Shown: piece after piece, positions 9,661 through 17,658 of the stretch
Numbering within the stretch: position 1 is the stretch's first letter
Layout of the letters: the number at the start of each line of letters is the position of its first letter
NCBI GenBank assembly: GCA_020348445.1
Contig: CP070751.1
Coordinates: 532,903-596,902, forward strand
DNA from: Thermoplasmata archaeon
GTDB taxonomy: Archaea; Thermoplasmatota; Thermoplasmata; GCA-020350865
DNA: 64,000 nucleotides
Direction: 5' to 3'
The notes under the pieces: generated by a model
Database searches by the model: none
Told to the model about the DNA's origin: nothing
What the model saw: only the letters and a program-made list of their open reading frames with translations
Translations under genes and position numbers: made by a program

Positions 9661-9693
9661 GGGTGGGCGGAGGGGGTAATGGAAGGAGGGAGG
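9661..9693 (+). other. G-rich tract with G-quadruplex potential
   Basis: Located in the 260-base gap between divergent rpoK and the DUF504 gene. It contains four runs of three or more G (GGGTGGG, GGGGG, then GGG) within 33 bases, embedded in very AT-rich flanks. A second tract of the same kind lies at 10512-10545 on the other side of the next two genes. The rest of the gap is AT-rich, with no gene that I can see. Confidence 0.5.
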
Positions 9694-9782
9694 AAAAACA
9701 ACATATTGCCTACCATTAAATAAAAATGATAACTACAATAGAGAGGTAGGATTAAATAATAAATAGGTCATAAACTTATTAT

Positions 9783-10025
9783 ATGCCTCTCCCAAGAGAA
9801 ATTCTAAATGAACTCAAATGGCGCGAGGATAGAAACCTGTCTTCTACAGAGATATGGTATGTTCACAGGGGCGCTGCCAACGATACAAAGATAGTATCAG
9901 GTGGCGAGATTTTGGATTTGGAGCATTCGTTCATGATTTTAGAGGATGCATCCATCCCCTATCATAGAATTTTTAAAATCGTGTACGAGGGAGAGGTTAT
10001 ATTTGAAAGAGAAAAAAGAAAGTGA
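9783..10025 (+). CDS. DUF504/UPF0248 family (MJ1316-type RNA end-recognition) protein
   Basis: 80 residues, essentially one domain. PREILNELKWREDRNLS, the EIWYVHRGA motif, GGEILDLEHSFMILEDASIPYHRIFKI and a terminal VIFER are the family signature. The MJ1316 domain has been proposed, from its domain fusions, to recognise RNA ends in RNA repair or processing; that is a family-level proposal, not shown here. The ATG follows an AT-rich stretch without a clear ribosome binding site, so the message may be leaderless. The stop lies five bases before the next start, so the two genes are probably coexpressed. Confidence 0.88.
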   Translation: MPLPREILNELKWREDRNLSSTEIWYVHRGAANDTKIVSGGEILDLEHSFMILEDASIPYHRIFKIVYEGEVIFEREKRK

Positions 10026-10030
10026 TATTA

Positions 10031-10468
10031 ATGGAATCTCGTGAAAACACCGAATTTGTCCCCTCCCCTGAAGAAATCAAGGACATCCTATCGAAGTCGA
10101 AGGTGATAGCAGTTGTAGGGCTCTCCAATGACAGGATGAGGCCAAGCAATAGGATCGGAAAATTCCTCAAGGTCAAAGGTTATAAGGTCATTCCCGTCAA
10201 TCCAAATTACGATTCTGTATTGGATTTGAAGTCGTATCCAACCCTGCTTGATGTTCCAGAAGAAATTGATATTGTAGATATTTTTAGAAAACCAGAAGCC
10301 GTTGGCGATGTGGTTTCCGATGCCATTAAAAAGGGCGTTAAGGTGGTGTGGATGCAGGAGGGCATAATAAATATTGATGCCGCGCAGAAGGCAAAAGAAG
10401 CGGGAATTACAGTGGTAATGGACAGATGCATCTACAAGGAATATGATATACATTTTATGCGTCATTAA
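10031..10468 (+). CDS. CoA-binding domain protein (YccU type)
   Basis: About 145 residues with a Rossmann-like CoA-binding domain: IAVVGLSNDRMRPSNRIGKF near 25-45, GYKVIPVNPNYD, an EEIDIVDIFRKPE strand-turn, VVWMQEGI and a terminal VMDRCIYKEYDIH. The length is normal for stand-alone YccU proteins, whose ligand and role are not well established. I choose the ATG at 10031, six bases after GTGAT; an in-frame GTG at 10022 overlaps the previous stop. It is probably cotranscribed with the DUF504 gene. Confidence 0.85.
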   Translation: MESRENTEFVPSPEEIKDILSKSKVIAVVGLSNDRMRPSNRIGKFLKVKGYKVIPVNPNYDSVLDLKSYPTLLDVPEEIDIVDIFRKPEAVGDVVSDAIKKGVKVVWMQEGIINIDAAQKAKEAGITVVMDRCIYKEYDIHFMRH

Positions 10469-10511
10469 TTCATCATGATTGCTTGATGGTTCAATTTCTA
10501 ATGATTTTGTA

Positions 10512-10545
10512 GGTGGGTATGGAGGTGGGGGTAGGTGGGTGGGTA
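10512..10545 (+). other. Second G-rich tract with G-quadruplex potential
   Basis: Immediately downstream of the CoA-binding gene, four G-runs (GGG, GGGGG, GGG, GGG) occur within 34 bases, again within AT-rich sequence. With the tract at 9661-9693 it brackets the two-gene unit. Possible roles are transcript termination or RNA structure. Confidence 0.5.
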
Positions 10546-10630
10546 AATATAATTTTCCTAATACTAAATGATCAAATCCACCGATAATTTCTATCATATT
10601 CGGCACTCCTGACACCTTATTCAGTGACAG

Positions 10631-10646
10631 CTCAATCTTTATATAG
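10631..10646 (+). promoter_or_regulatory. TATA promoter for thioredoxin gene
   Basis: CTTTATATAG is preceded by a purine/C element resembling a BRE and lies about 55-60 bases before the thioredoxin ATG, which leaves a leader of about 30 bases containing its ribosome binding site. Confidence 0.6.
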
Positions 10647-10700
10647 AGTTAACCCTATTGCGGTTATGTTAATACCGTGCAAAACCGCGGAGGTGTAAAA

Positions 10701-11111
10701 ATGGATGAACTCGAAGAGATAAGAGCAAAAAAAATACAGTCATATTGGAATGACATGCAACCACCTGCTGTAACACTTGAAAGGAAGATGCCGAATGTAC
10801 CAATAGAATTAACCGACGAGAACTTTGCTGAAATAATTCAGGAATTCGACTTCATTATCGTGGATTGTTGGGCGCCATGGTGCGGACCCTGCAAGATGCT
10901 TTCTCCTGTAATAGATGAGCTTGCAGGTGACTATGAAGGTAAGTCGGTCTTTGGCAAGCTTAACACAGATATGAACAGACAGGTTGCCACTGAGTTCGGT
11001 ATCATGAGCATCCCAACACTTCTATTTATTAAGAACGGAAGATTGGTTGATACCATCATAGGAGCAGTTCCAAAAGAGGTTATAGTATCAAAAATGAAAA
11101 GGTTTCTCTGA
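10701..11111 (+). CDS. trxA: Thioredoxin
   Basis: 136 residues from the ATG at 10701, chosen because GGAGGTG lies six bases upstream; an in-frame GTG at 10677 would put that site inside the gene. A thioredoxin fold fills residues 33-136 with the active site WAPWCGPCKM (CGPC at 61-64), the cis-proline segment MSIPTLLF and a terminal GAVPKEVI segment. The first 30 residues are a charged helical extension not found in minimal thioredoxins. It probably reduces disulfides in the cytoplasm. A ferredoxin follows 26 bases later; no thioredoxin reductase is present in the window. Confidence 0.92.
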   Translation: MDELEEIRAKKIQSYWNDMQPPAVTLERKMPNVPIELTDENFAEIIQEFDFIIVDCWAPWCGPCKMLSPVIDELAGDYEGKSVFGKLNTDMNRQVATEFGIMSIPTLLFIKNGRLVDTIIGAVPKEVIVSKMKRFL

Positions 11112-11137
11112 TGATGCATAAAAAGGGGTTTTGATAA

Positions 11138-11323
11138 ATGCGTGCAATTGTGGATGAAAGTCGATGTTCCGGATGCGAAGCCTGTGTGGGCCTTTGCCCC
11201 ACCGATGCAATATCCATTAAGGAGGGAGTTGCCAAGATCATGGGGCCATTTTGCAAGGGATGCGGATTTTGTATCGAGGATTGTGGGGAGGAAGCAATTA
11301 GAGTCCTTGAAGATGTGTTTTGA
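11138..11323 (+). CDS. 2[4Fe-4S] ferredoxin
   Basis: 61 residues with two complete cluster motifs: CSGCEACVGLCP (C-x2-C-x2-C-x3-C-P) near residue 10 and CKGCGFCIEDC near 39. The second lacks the usual proline after the last cysteine (CGEEAI). This is the small two-cluster electron carrier seen in anaerobes. It starts 26 bases after the thioredoxin stop, suggesting one transcript; the partner enzyme is not indicated. Confidence 0.9.
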   Translation: MRAIVDESRCSGCEACVGLCPTDAISIKEGVAKIMGPFCKGCGFCIEDCGEEAIRVLEDVF

Positions 11324-11346
11324 CTCCGTACATTGCCATAAAAAAC

Positions 11347-11357
11347 CTTTAAATAAG
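11347..11357 (+). promoter_or_regulatory. TATA promoter for topA
   Basis: CCTTTAAATAAG begins about 33 bases before the topA ATG. There is no ribosome binding site between them, which points to a leaderless or near-leaderless transcript. Confidence 0.65.
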
Positions 11358-11380
11358 AAAAGCTTCATGCAACACCCCCT

Positions 11381-13405
11381 ATGAGCATTCTCGTTGTGTG
11401 TGAAAAACAAAACGCTGCAAAACGTATCGCAGTTATACTTTCCAATGGAAAAGCTAGGGAGACATATATCCACAAAGTGCCTGTCTATTTTTTTGAAAGA
11501 AAAGGGACGAATTACGCTGTAATCGGTCTTCGTGGCCATATCCTGGAATTGGACTACCCTGAGCAGTATCTGGGATGGCATAGGATAAAACCAAGGGAAC
11601 TAACACATATTGCCCCTGAGAAGAGGGTGTCCAAGGGTGCAAGGAACATAGTTTCTGCCCTAAAGGACCTTGCAAGGGAAAATGAGGGAGTAATCATTGC
11701 CACAGATTATGACAGGGAAGGTGAGTTAATTGGTGTAGAGGGCCTGGACATAGTAAAGGATATAAATCCAAGATTGGAGGTGAAAAGAGCGAGGTTCAGC
11801 GCCCTGACAAAGGATGAGGTAGAAGGTGCTTTTCAGAATTTGGTTGATGTTGATTACAACCTTTCAGCATCGGCAGAGTCAAGGCAGGTCGTGGATCTGG
11901 CATGGGGAGCTTCCCTTACAAGATTCATATCAATTGCATCCAATCAAAGTGGTAAGGATTTTCTATCAGTTGGAAGGGTTCAGAGCCCAACATTGGCATT
12001 GCTTGTAGATAGGGAGAAGGAAATCGAAAGTTTCGAGCCTGAACCTTACTGGGAAATCGAGGCGAAATTGGAGAAGAAGAATAAGTTCACTGCAAAACAC
12101 ATAAACGGGAGGTTCAAGGACAAGAATGAGGCCAAGAAGGTACAAAAGAGGGCAGAAGGTTCAGAGAATGGTATCGTCGCAAAAGTCATAAAAAAAGAAA
12201 AAAAGGACAAACCTCCTGCGCCGTATAACACCACCGCATTTCTCAGGGATGCCACAAGGCAGGGATTCACGGCAGCAAGGGCCATGGCTGTTGCAGAGGA
12301 TCTTTATACCAATGGATTCATAAGCTACCCCAGAACAGACAACACCGTATATCCAAAGTCACTTAATTTGAGAAATCTTTTGGAAAAAATGAAGAATTCC
12401 GAGTTTTCCTCGGAGGCTTCCGAGCTTCTAGCAATACCCCGACTTATCCCCACAAGGGGAAAAACACTCGCAACGGACCACCCCCCGATTCACCCCACAG
12501 GTGCAGCCAAGAAGAAGGACTTAAACAGGAATCAATGGAAGGTTTACGAACTTGTTGCAAGAAGGTTTTTTGCCACATTGGCAAAACCTGCCGTCCAAGA
12601 GGTTACGAATGTAGAAATCGATCTTAGCAAAGAGATTTTCACAACCAACGGACTCAGATTTATCGACCTCGGTTGGAGAAAGTATTTTCCTTATTACACC
12701 CCCAAGGAGAAAATTCTGCCCAAAATGATAGAAGGGGATATGGTGAAAGTTCTAGGGGTGGAGATGATCGAGGATCAAACCAAGCCTCCAAACAGGTATG
12801 GACAGGGAGCCCTTATCGCCGAAATGGAGAGACTCGGCCTTGGAACCAAAAGCACCCGCCATGAGATAATCCAAAAGCTCTACGGAAGAGGCTACGTAAA
12901 AGATTCCCCGCCAAAACCCACACCCTCTGGCATAGCTGTAATAGAGGCATTAGAGGAGCATGCCAGGACCATCACCAGGGCCAGGATGACAAGTACCCTT
13001 GAAAATGACATGGCAGAGGTTGCTGAGGGAAAGAAGGATTTTGTAGATGTTGTGAATGAATCACAGGAGATGCTGGACAAGGTCTTCATAATACTTGAGG
13101 AAAACAAGGAGAATATAGGAAGCTCCATAAAAGAGGCCTTGAAGAAGCAGAGGATCGTCGGGGAGTGTCAGCGGTGTGGTGGAGAACTTTTGATAACCCG
13201 CTCGCGGCGGGGCAAGAGATTTGTTGGCTGCTCGAATTTCCCGAAATGCAGAAACTCTTACGCCTTACCTCAAAGGGGAAAGCTCGATTTTGCAGATTTC
13301 ACTTGCGAGAAGTGCGGGGCACCCATGATAAAGTTCGGAAGAGGCAGGGGAAGGAAAAAGGACGTATGCATAAACATGAAGTGCGAGGCAAGTAAGGTCT
13401 CTTAG
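11381..13405 (+). CDS. topA: DNA topoisomerase I (type IA)
   Basis: 674 residues, full length for archaeal TopA. The N-terminal Toprim domain begins SILVVCEKQNAAKRIA and holds the acidic ATDYDREGELIG motif near residues 106-117. The catalytic tyrosine is Y316 in FISYPRTDN. ALIAEMERLGLGTKSTRHE belongs to the domain IV region. The last 80 residues contain two zinc-finger motifs: CQRCGG ending in CSNFPKC, and CEKCG ending in CINMKC. The enzyme relaxes negatively supercoiled DNA by single-strand passage. There is no reverse-gyrase helicase part. Confidence 0.95.
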   Translation: MSILVVCEKQNAAKRIAVILSNGKARETYIHKVPVYFFERKGTNYAVIGLRGHILELDYPEQYLGWHRIKPRELTHIAPEKRVSKGARNIVSALKDLARENEGVIIATDYDREGELIGVEGLDIVKDINPRLEVKRARFSALTKDEVEGAFQNLVDVDYNLSASAESRQVVDLAWGASLTRFISIASNQSGKDFLSVGRVQSPTLALLVDREKEIESFEPEPYWEIEAKLEKKNKFTAKHINGRFKDKNEAKKVQKRAEGSENGIVAKVIKKEKKDKPPAPYNTTAFLRDATRQGFTAARAMAVAEDLYTNGFISYPRTDNTVYPKSLNLRNLLEKMKNSEFSSEASELLAIPRLIPTRGKTLATDHPPIHPTGAAKKKDLNRNQWKVYELVARRFFATLAKPAVQEVTNVEIDLSKEIFTTNGLRFIDLGWRKYFPYYTPKEKILPKMIEGDMVKVLGVEMIEDQTKPPNRYGQGALIAEMERLGLGTKSTRHEIIQKLYGRGYVKDSPPKPTPSGIAVIEALEEHARTITRARMTSTLENDMAEVAEGKKDFVDVVNESQEMLDKVFIILEENKENIGSSIKEALKKQRIVGECQRCGGELLITRSRRGKRFVGCSNFPKCRNSYALPQRGKLDFADFTCEKCGAPMIKFGRGRGRKKDVCINMKCEASKVS

Positions 13406-13485
13406 ATATGACAGGATCCTTTTATTCAACAATTCCATTATTTAACAAGATTGTTATGTAAAATACGATATGTACCAACGGATAT

Positions 13486-14205
13486 TCACCTCTCCCTCAT
13501 ATCTTCTATCAACTTAACAAGTTCATTTATTATAAAATCGTTGATTTCATTTCCTTTTTCTTTTGAAGCATCCCTTGGATCACCCATAACACCCGAAGGA
13601 AAATATTTTTCTGGATCTGGTAGAACCATGAACTTTGGGGGTCTATCTTTACCTGCTGTGCCTTTTCCTTTTACCAAGTCCCCCCTTATAGCCATTACCC
13701 TTGAGGTTTCTATTAAACCTGAATGACTGTCGTCATTTGGTATGCTCTCATCAGAATCTAGCAGATCATACGCGATATCGTAGTCCGAGAGAACCATGAT
13801 ATTGACCTTGTTCTCCCGAACCACCTTCTCTGCAGCCAAACGCAGAGCTGCCATGTGCACCCTGCCAGCGTGACCCGAAAGCACCACTATGTTTTTAATG
13901 CCGTTTCGTAAGAACTCGGAGAGAATATCGTAAACTAGAGAGCGTAGGGTATCAAAGGAGATTGTTATGGTTCCCGCTAGGTTCCTTGTGGAGGAACAAA
14001 ATCCGTACCTTATGGGAGGGGCTATTAGGGCTTTTGTCTGCTGGGCAACCTTTTCTGCCACATATTCCGGCTGAATGGAATCCGTACATAAAGGTAAATG
14101 AGAGCCGTGCCCCTCTATTGCACCGATGGGTAAAATAACCACTGTATTCTCGTTTACATTTTCCTTGAATTCCTTCATAGAGAGCTCGTCGAGGTACATG
14201 AACAT
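13486..14205 (-). CDS. Creatininase family amidohydrolase
   Basis: About 239 residues. The metal-site signature LPIGAIEGHGSHLPLCTDS lies near residues 27-45, followed by VVLSGHAGRVH and DDSHSGLIETS with conserved H and E. Archaeal members include the formamide hydrolase ArfB of the riboflavin/F420 route and the MftE-type peptidases; I cannot tell which applies. Three closely spaced starts exist (GTG 14208, ATG 14205, ATG 14199) and none has a clear ribosome binding site. I use the first ATG. It stands alone, divergent from the next gene. Confidence 0.82.
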   Translation of the reverse strand: MFMYLDELSMKEFKENVNENTVVILPIGAIEGHGSHLPLCTDSIQPEYVAEKVAQQTKALIAPPIRYGFCSSTRNLAGTITISFDTLRSLVYDILSEFLRNGIKNIVVLSGHAGRVHMAALRLAAEKVVRENKVNIMVLSDYDIAYDLLDSDESIPNDDSHSGLIETSRVMAIRGDLVKGKGTAGKDRPPKFMVLPDPEKYFPSGVMGDPRDASKEKGNEINDFIINELVKLIEDMRER

Positions 14206-14323
14206 CACGGGTACGGCATTAAAATGAAATATGAAAAAGGTTTTGATTGGAACTTAGGCAGAAACGAAACAAACCACCACAACGTTTTTTAAGCAAGCTC
14301 GCGTTTATAGAAATGGTGAGTTT

Positions 14324-14848
14324 ATGCGAAGGAGCCTGGCATTATATACGATTATAACTACATTCTGTGTCTTTGCAGGGATTGCCAGTGCAGGGGAACC
14401 GGATGTATCTGCAAATAATGTAATTGGTATTGAGCCAGAAGAGGAATTCGACTTGGTGATATTTGTTGAGAGTCATGCCGATGATTCGAACTACACCGTG
14501 ATAGTCACATTGCACAGGAGGTTCGAGTTCGTTGAGAATAAAAGTGACATGATCATCTCAGGCGATGAAGCCTCGATAACTCTTGAGGGGGATGATAAAG
14601 ATGAATTGAGGTTCGAATTTCCCATGATGGCCGAAGAGGATACTCCTGAAGGTAGTTATCACATAGACTATGAAGCATATTGGAATGGATCAGAGACTGA
14701 CTTCGAAAATAAGCTCATTAAAATGGACTCGGTTCGTGTTTCTGTGGGAGAGGGAGGAAGAAGTTCCTGTTCCACCACAGATTTTTTAATACTACCTGTC
14801 CTGGCAATAGGACTTGTATTCTGTATAGTCAAAAAGGAGAAAAGGTGA
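14324..14848 (+). CDS. Exported protein with C-terminal membrane anchor
   Basis: 174 residues. A signal peptide (about 1-23, ending in IASAGEP) is followed by an acidic beta-rich domain of about 120 residues with three N-glycosylation sequons, then a C-terminal hydrophobic helix (about 150-168) and a short basic end (KKEKR). This is a cell-surface protein with the domain outside. A CGTTTTTTAAGC promoter-like element lies about 40 bases upstream. Its stop overlaps the ribosome binding site of the eL13 gene, so the two are linked. Function unknown. Confidence 0.7.
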   Translation: MRRSLALYTIITTFCVFAGIASAGEPDVSANNVIGIEPEEEFDLVIFVESHADDSNYTVIVTLHRRFEFVENKSDMIISGDEASITLEGDDKDELRFEFPMMAEEDTPEGSYHIDYEAYWNGSETDFENKLIKMDSVRVSVGEGGRSSCSTTDFLILPVLAIGLVFCIVKKEKR

Positions 14849-14853
14849 TTATC

Positions 14854-15123
14854 ATGGAGCCAAGGGTATTTTCAAGCGGAAAAATGCGATCTGCAAGGGG
14901 ATTTTCAACCCTGGAACTTAAGAAAGCAAGAATCGATGTCAGGATTGCTAAGAGATTGGGATTGAGGGTGGATTTTAGAAGAAAAACAGCCTACGATGAG
15001 AACATCAAGCTCATAAAAGAAAAGCTCGAGGATGAGAAAAAGAAGAGAGAAATAAAGAAGAAAACGAAGAAAGGGAAGGTTGAAAAGGCCAAGAAAGTAC
15101 CCAAATCTAAAAAAGAGGATTAA
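14854..15123 (+). CDS. rpl13e: Ribosomal protein eL13
   Basis: 89 residues from the ATG at 14854, five bases after GGTGAT. The segment MRSARGFSTLELKKARIDVRIAKRLGLRVDFRRK is the conserved core of eL13, and the C-terminus is a long Lys/Glu-rich tail. eL13 has a patchy archaeal distribution, mainly Thermoproteota and Thermoplasmata, and so carries lineage information. Confidence 0.88.
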   Translation: MEPRVFSSGKMRSARGFSTLELKKARIDVRIAKRLGLRVDFRRKTAYDENIKLIKEKLEDEKKKREIKKKTKKGKVEKAKKVPKSKKED

Positions 15124-15137
15124 TTAGAATAAAAATG

Positions 15138-16226
15138 TCAAGGTCTAACACGTTTTAATCTCACATACTCGGATTTTACTTTGTCCACTCTTCCCAAAAG
15201 CAGCTCCTTTTTTACTCCGTGAGCCAGTCGAACTGCCCTGGAAATCTCAGGCCATGTACTGTGGTAGGTTTTGGAAACTGCATGTACCAAATATAGGGCG
15301 TGCTCCTTGTCTGGATCCCCTTTGTAGACCCTAAAGTGCGTACCGTACTTGAATCCAGTTTTAACGATGAGGCCCCTGCTCTTCAGATCCTTGTACACCT
15401 TCAGCCTGACACCGAAATCAGGCTGGATTTTCTTTGCTTTTCTCGTGAATTGATTAAAGTTGATTCTCCTGCCCGATTTTGCGTCCCTCACCAAAAGGGC
15501 ATCCATTTCTAGTAGGTACGCTGTTTCTAATAGAGAAAGCTGCAATCCCTCTCCAATGAACTTTCCAAAGAATTCGGCATCATGTAGGATATCTGCCTCT
15601 TCTGAATCTGAAATCATGACCCTGTCCCCAAAAAAAAGAGCCTCGCACTGGATCTCAAACTCCTTTGTTTTTATGCGGCCCTTGGGTCGAATTAGCTTTG
15701 CCTGGTAATAGGTTAGATCACCCTCCTCGTCAACGATACCGATAAGTAGTTTCTTTCTGGCCTTAAGGACACTTCTGATGTGGTGAACCATTCCCTCCAT
15801 GTCAAATACGCCGCGCTCGCTTGCCGCATACACCCAGAATTTTGACGGATTTTTCGAGGGTTTTCCACCCCTTGGAAATACACGAAAATGCATTGGTGAA
15901 ATGTCGGGTTTGACAACGTATCCCCTCATCCTCAAATCCCTGTAGACTATGTACTTTATTTCAAAATCAGGATAGAGCTTGTTTGCATAGCGAAAGAGCC
16001 TTACGTAGTTCACCCTCCTTCTATTACGTTTAATATCCAATCTCCCTGATTCAAAAAGATATACGGCTTCTATTAAACCCAGCTTTAGTCCTCCACCTGA
16101 AAGAGGTGTGCCGTAATACCCTTTATTGTAGATCTGGCTGGCCTCCTTTTCGTCTTTTACCTCAACGAAGTCCTCGATCAACTCACCAGGCAAATTTCCA
16201 ACCTCTCTATCATCTATAAATTGCAT
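15138..16226 (-). CDS. endA: tRNA-splicing endonuclease, fused-repeat type
   Basis: 362 residues made of two copies of the archaeal EndA fold, the form that assembles as a homodimer of fused subunits. The C-terminal repeat keeps the catalytic triad: Y301 in FRVY, H309 in DKEHALYL and K339 in GVKKELL. The N-terminal repeat has the same framework (RMRGYVVKPDISPMHFRVF, VLKARKKLLIG) but phenylalanine replaces the tyrosine and the histidine is missing, so it is structural. It excises introns from pre-tRNAs by recognising bulge-helix-bulge structures. It overlaps the upstream dihydropteroate synthase gene by 17 bases. Confidence 0.93.
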   Translation of the reverse strand: MQFIDDREVGNLPGELIEDFVEVKDEKEASQIYNKGYYGTPLSGGGLKLGLIEAVYLFESGRLDIKRNRRRVNYVRLFRYANKLYPDFEIKYIVYRDLRMRGYVVKPDISPMHFRVFPRGGKPSKNPSKFWVYAASERGVFDMEGMVHHIRSVLKARKKLLIGIVDEEGDLTYYQAKLIRPKGRIKTKEFEIQCEALFFGDRVMISDSEEADILHDAEFFGKFIGEGLQLSLLETAYLLEMDALLVRDAKSGRRINFNQFTRKAKKIQPDFGVRLKVYKDLKSRGLIVKTGFKYGTHFRVYKGDPDKEHALYLVHAVSKTYHSTWPEISRAVRLAHGVKKELLLGRVDKVKSEYVRLKRVRP

Positions 16227-17049
16227 CCGTCATTTTCACTGCTCTTTTTACTTCCTTTACATTGTGTACCCTAACGATATCTGCACCATTTATTATGCTC
16301 ATGGTCACGGTTGCCAATGTACCTTCAAGCCTCTCATCAACATCCAAGCCCAACGTCGTGCCGATAAATGATTTTCTCGAGGTTCCAATTAGGATCGGGA
16401 AGTTCAATTCCCTAAGTTCTCTCAACCTCTTTATTATATCATAATTGTTCTGGAGGGTCTTTCCAAAACCAATTCCTGGATCGATAATTATATTTTCTCT
16501 GGGTACGCCTTGGGAAACTGCAAAAGCTGCTCTTTCTTTCAAGAATTCCTTGATATCCTCCATAACATCGTTGTATACGGGATTCTTCTGCATGTTCTTT
16601 GGGGTGCCCTGCATATGCATGAGAACTATGGGGACTTCACATTTTGCAGCCATTTCCGCGATTTTGGGATCAAAGCGCGCAGCTGAGATATCGTTGATAA
16701 TACAGGCTCCCGCATTCAATGCAGCCTTTGCCACTTCGGATTTGCAGGTGTCGATTGAGATGGGTACATTCACCTCATCAGCTATGCCTTCTATTACAGG
16801 TATTACCCTCTTCTGCTCCTCCTCTTGGGTTACAGAATCGGAACCGGGGCGTGTGGACTCACCACCAATATCGATTATGTCAGCACCTTCTTTTACAAGT
16901 TGTTTTGCATGGGAGATAGCCAACTTGGAATCATAGAACTGGCCCCCATCTGAGAATGAATCGGGTGTGACATTCACAATACCCATAATCAGGGTTCTTT
17001 TTCCCAGTGCAAGGGAGTAATTGCCACATCTTATTATTCTAGATGACAT
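16210..17049 (-). CDS. folP: Dihydropteroate synthase
   Basis: 279 residues of the bacterial-type TIM barrel. Signature segments are MGIVNVTPDSFSDGG (residues 22-36), DIIDIGGESTRPGS, ISIDTCKSEVAKAAL, NDISAARFD, LMHMQGTPKNMQ, IIDPGIGFGK, LIGTSRKSFIG and a terminal VRVHNVKEVKRA. All substrate-contact motifs are intact. It condenses a pterin diphosphate with p-aminobenzoate. True FolP is uneven among archaea, which mostly use other routes to methanopterin; with FolC at 28-29.4 kb it suggests folate synthesis. It overlaps endA at its 3' end. Confidence 0.93.
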   Translation of the reverse strand: MSSRIIRCGNYSLALGKRTLIMGIVNVTPDSFSDGGQFYDSKLAISHAKQLVKEGADIIDIGGESTRPGSDSVTQEEEQKRVIPVIEGIADEVNVPISIDTCKSEVAKAALNAGACIINDISAARFDPKIAEMAAKCEVPIVLMHMQGTPKNMQKNPVYNDVMEDIKEFLKERAAFAVSQGVPRENIIIDPGIGFGKTLQNNYDIIKRLRELRELNFPILIGTSRKSFIGTTLGLDVDERLEGTLATVTMSIINGADIVRVHNVKEVKRAVKMTDAIYR

Positions 17050-17174
17050 TAATATCCTCTTTTATTAGTAAAGTCGATATAGTAATTCATTATTTTAAGC
17101 TATAGGTTGACATGCATTTAATACAAAATTTTTTTATCCCTCCAGTACAATAAAGAGTACAGAGGTAGATGAAA

Positions 17175-17480
17175 ATGTTGGCAGAGTTTACCATTTTCCC
17201 CATAGGAAAGGATGTCAGTCTCAGCAAGTACGTGGCAAGAAGCCTTAGACTCATCGATGAAAGCGGCCTTTCATACAGAATCAATCCCATGGGCACTGTG
17301 GTCGAAGGTTCATGGGATGAGGTAATGGAGCTTGTGAAAAAATGTCATATGGCGATACTTGAAGATACTGAGAGGGTATCCACCACCATTAAAATCGACG
17401 ACAGAAAAGGTGTTGTCAACGCACTTGACAGGAAGATCAAAAGCGTAGAGGAGAAGGTTGGAAAGGAACTTAAGAAGTGA
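17175..17480 (+). CDS. MTH1187 family thiamine-binding protein
   Basis: About 101 residues. LAEFTIFPIGKDVSLSKYVARSL, the GLSYRINPMGTVVEGSWDEVMEL segment and a terminal RKIKSVEEKVG define the MTH1187/YqgV family, whose members bind thiamine or hydroxymethylpyrimidine-like ligands in a ferredoxin-like fold. GAGGT ends eight bases before the ATG at 17175; an in-frame ATG at 17169 is too close to it. It is not in an operon with obvious transporter genes. Confidence 0.85.
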   Translation: MLAEFTIFPIGKDVSLSKYVARSLRLIDESGLSYRINPMGTVVEGSWDEVMELVKKCHMAILEDTERVSTTIKIDDRKGVVNALDRKIKSVEEKVGKELKK

Positions 17481-17562
17481 AAAATGGTAACTCAAAAACT
17501 TCTTTCAACCCCCGATACAGCCATGTATTGGGCAGAATCCTACCAAAAAAAAATCAAAAACA

Positions 17563-17629
17563 TTATATACAGACACATATATTCTCCAATATATAGGAAT
17601 ATATGGCAGGTTAAAGTAAGGTTATAACC
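17563..17629 (+). promoter_or_regulatory. Promoter region with GGTTATAACC palindrome
   Basis: Two TATA-like elements (CATTATATACAG ending near 17572 and CCAATATATAGG ending near 17596) precede the next gene. A perfect 10-base palindrome, GGTTATAACC, lies at 17620-17629, about 30 bases before its ATG and near the expected transcription start of the second element. The same palindrome appears twice upstream of the pilin-like gene at 40408 and 40518. Confidence 0.45.
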
Positions 17630-17658
17630 TCAAATTTCCATGGAAAAATGGTGAATTT

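Noticed and set aside
16445..16936. 163-codon frame antisense to dihydropteroate synthase
   Set aside because: Shadow of a strongly conserved gene; no motif and no translation signal.
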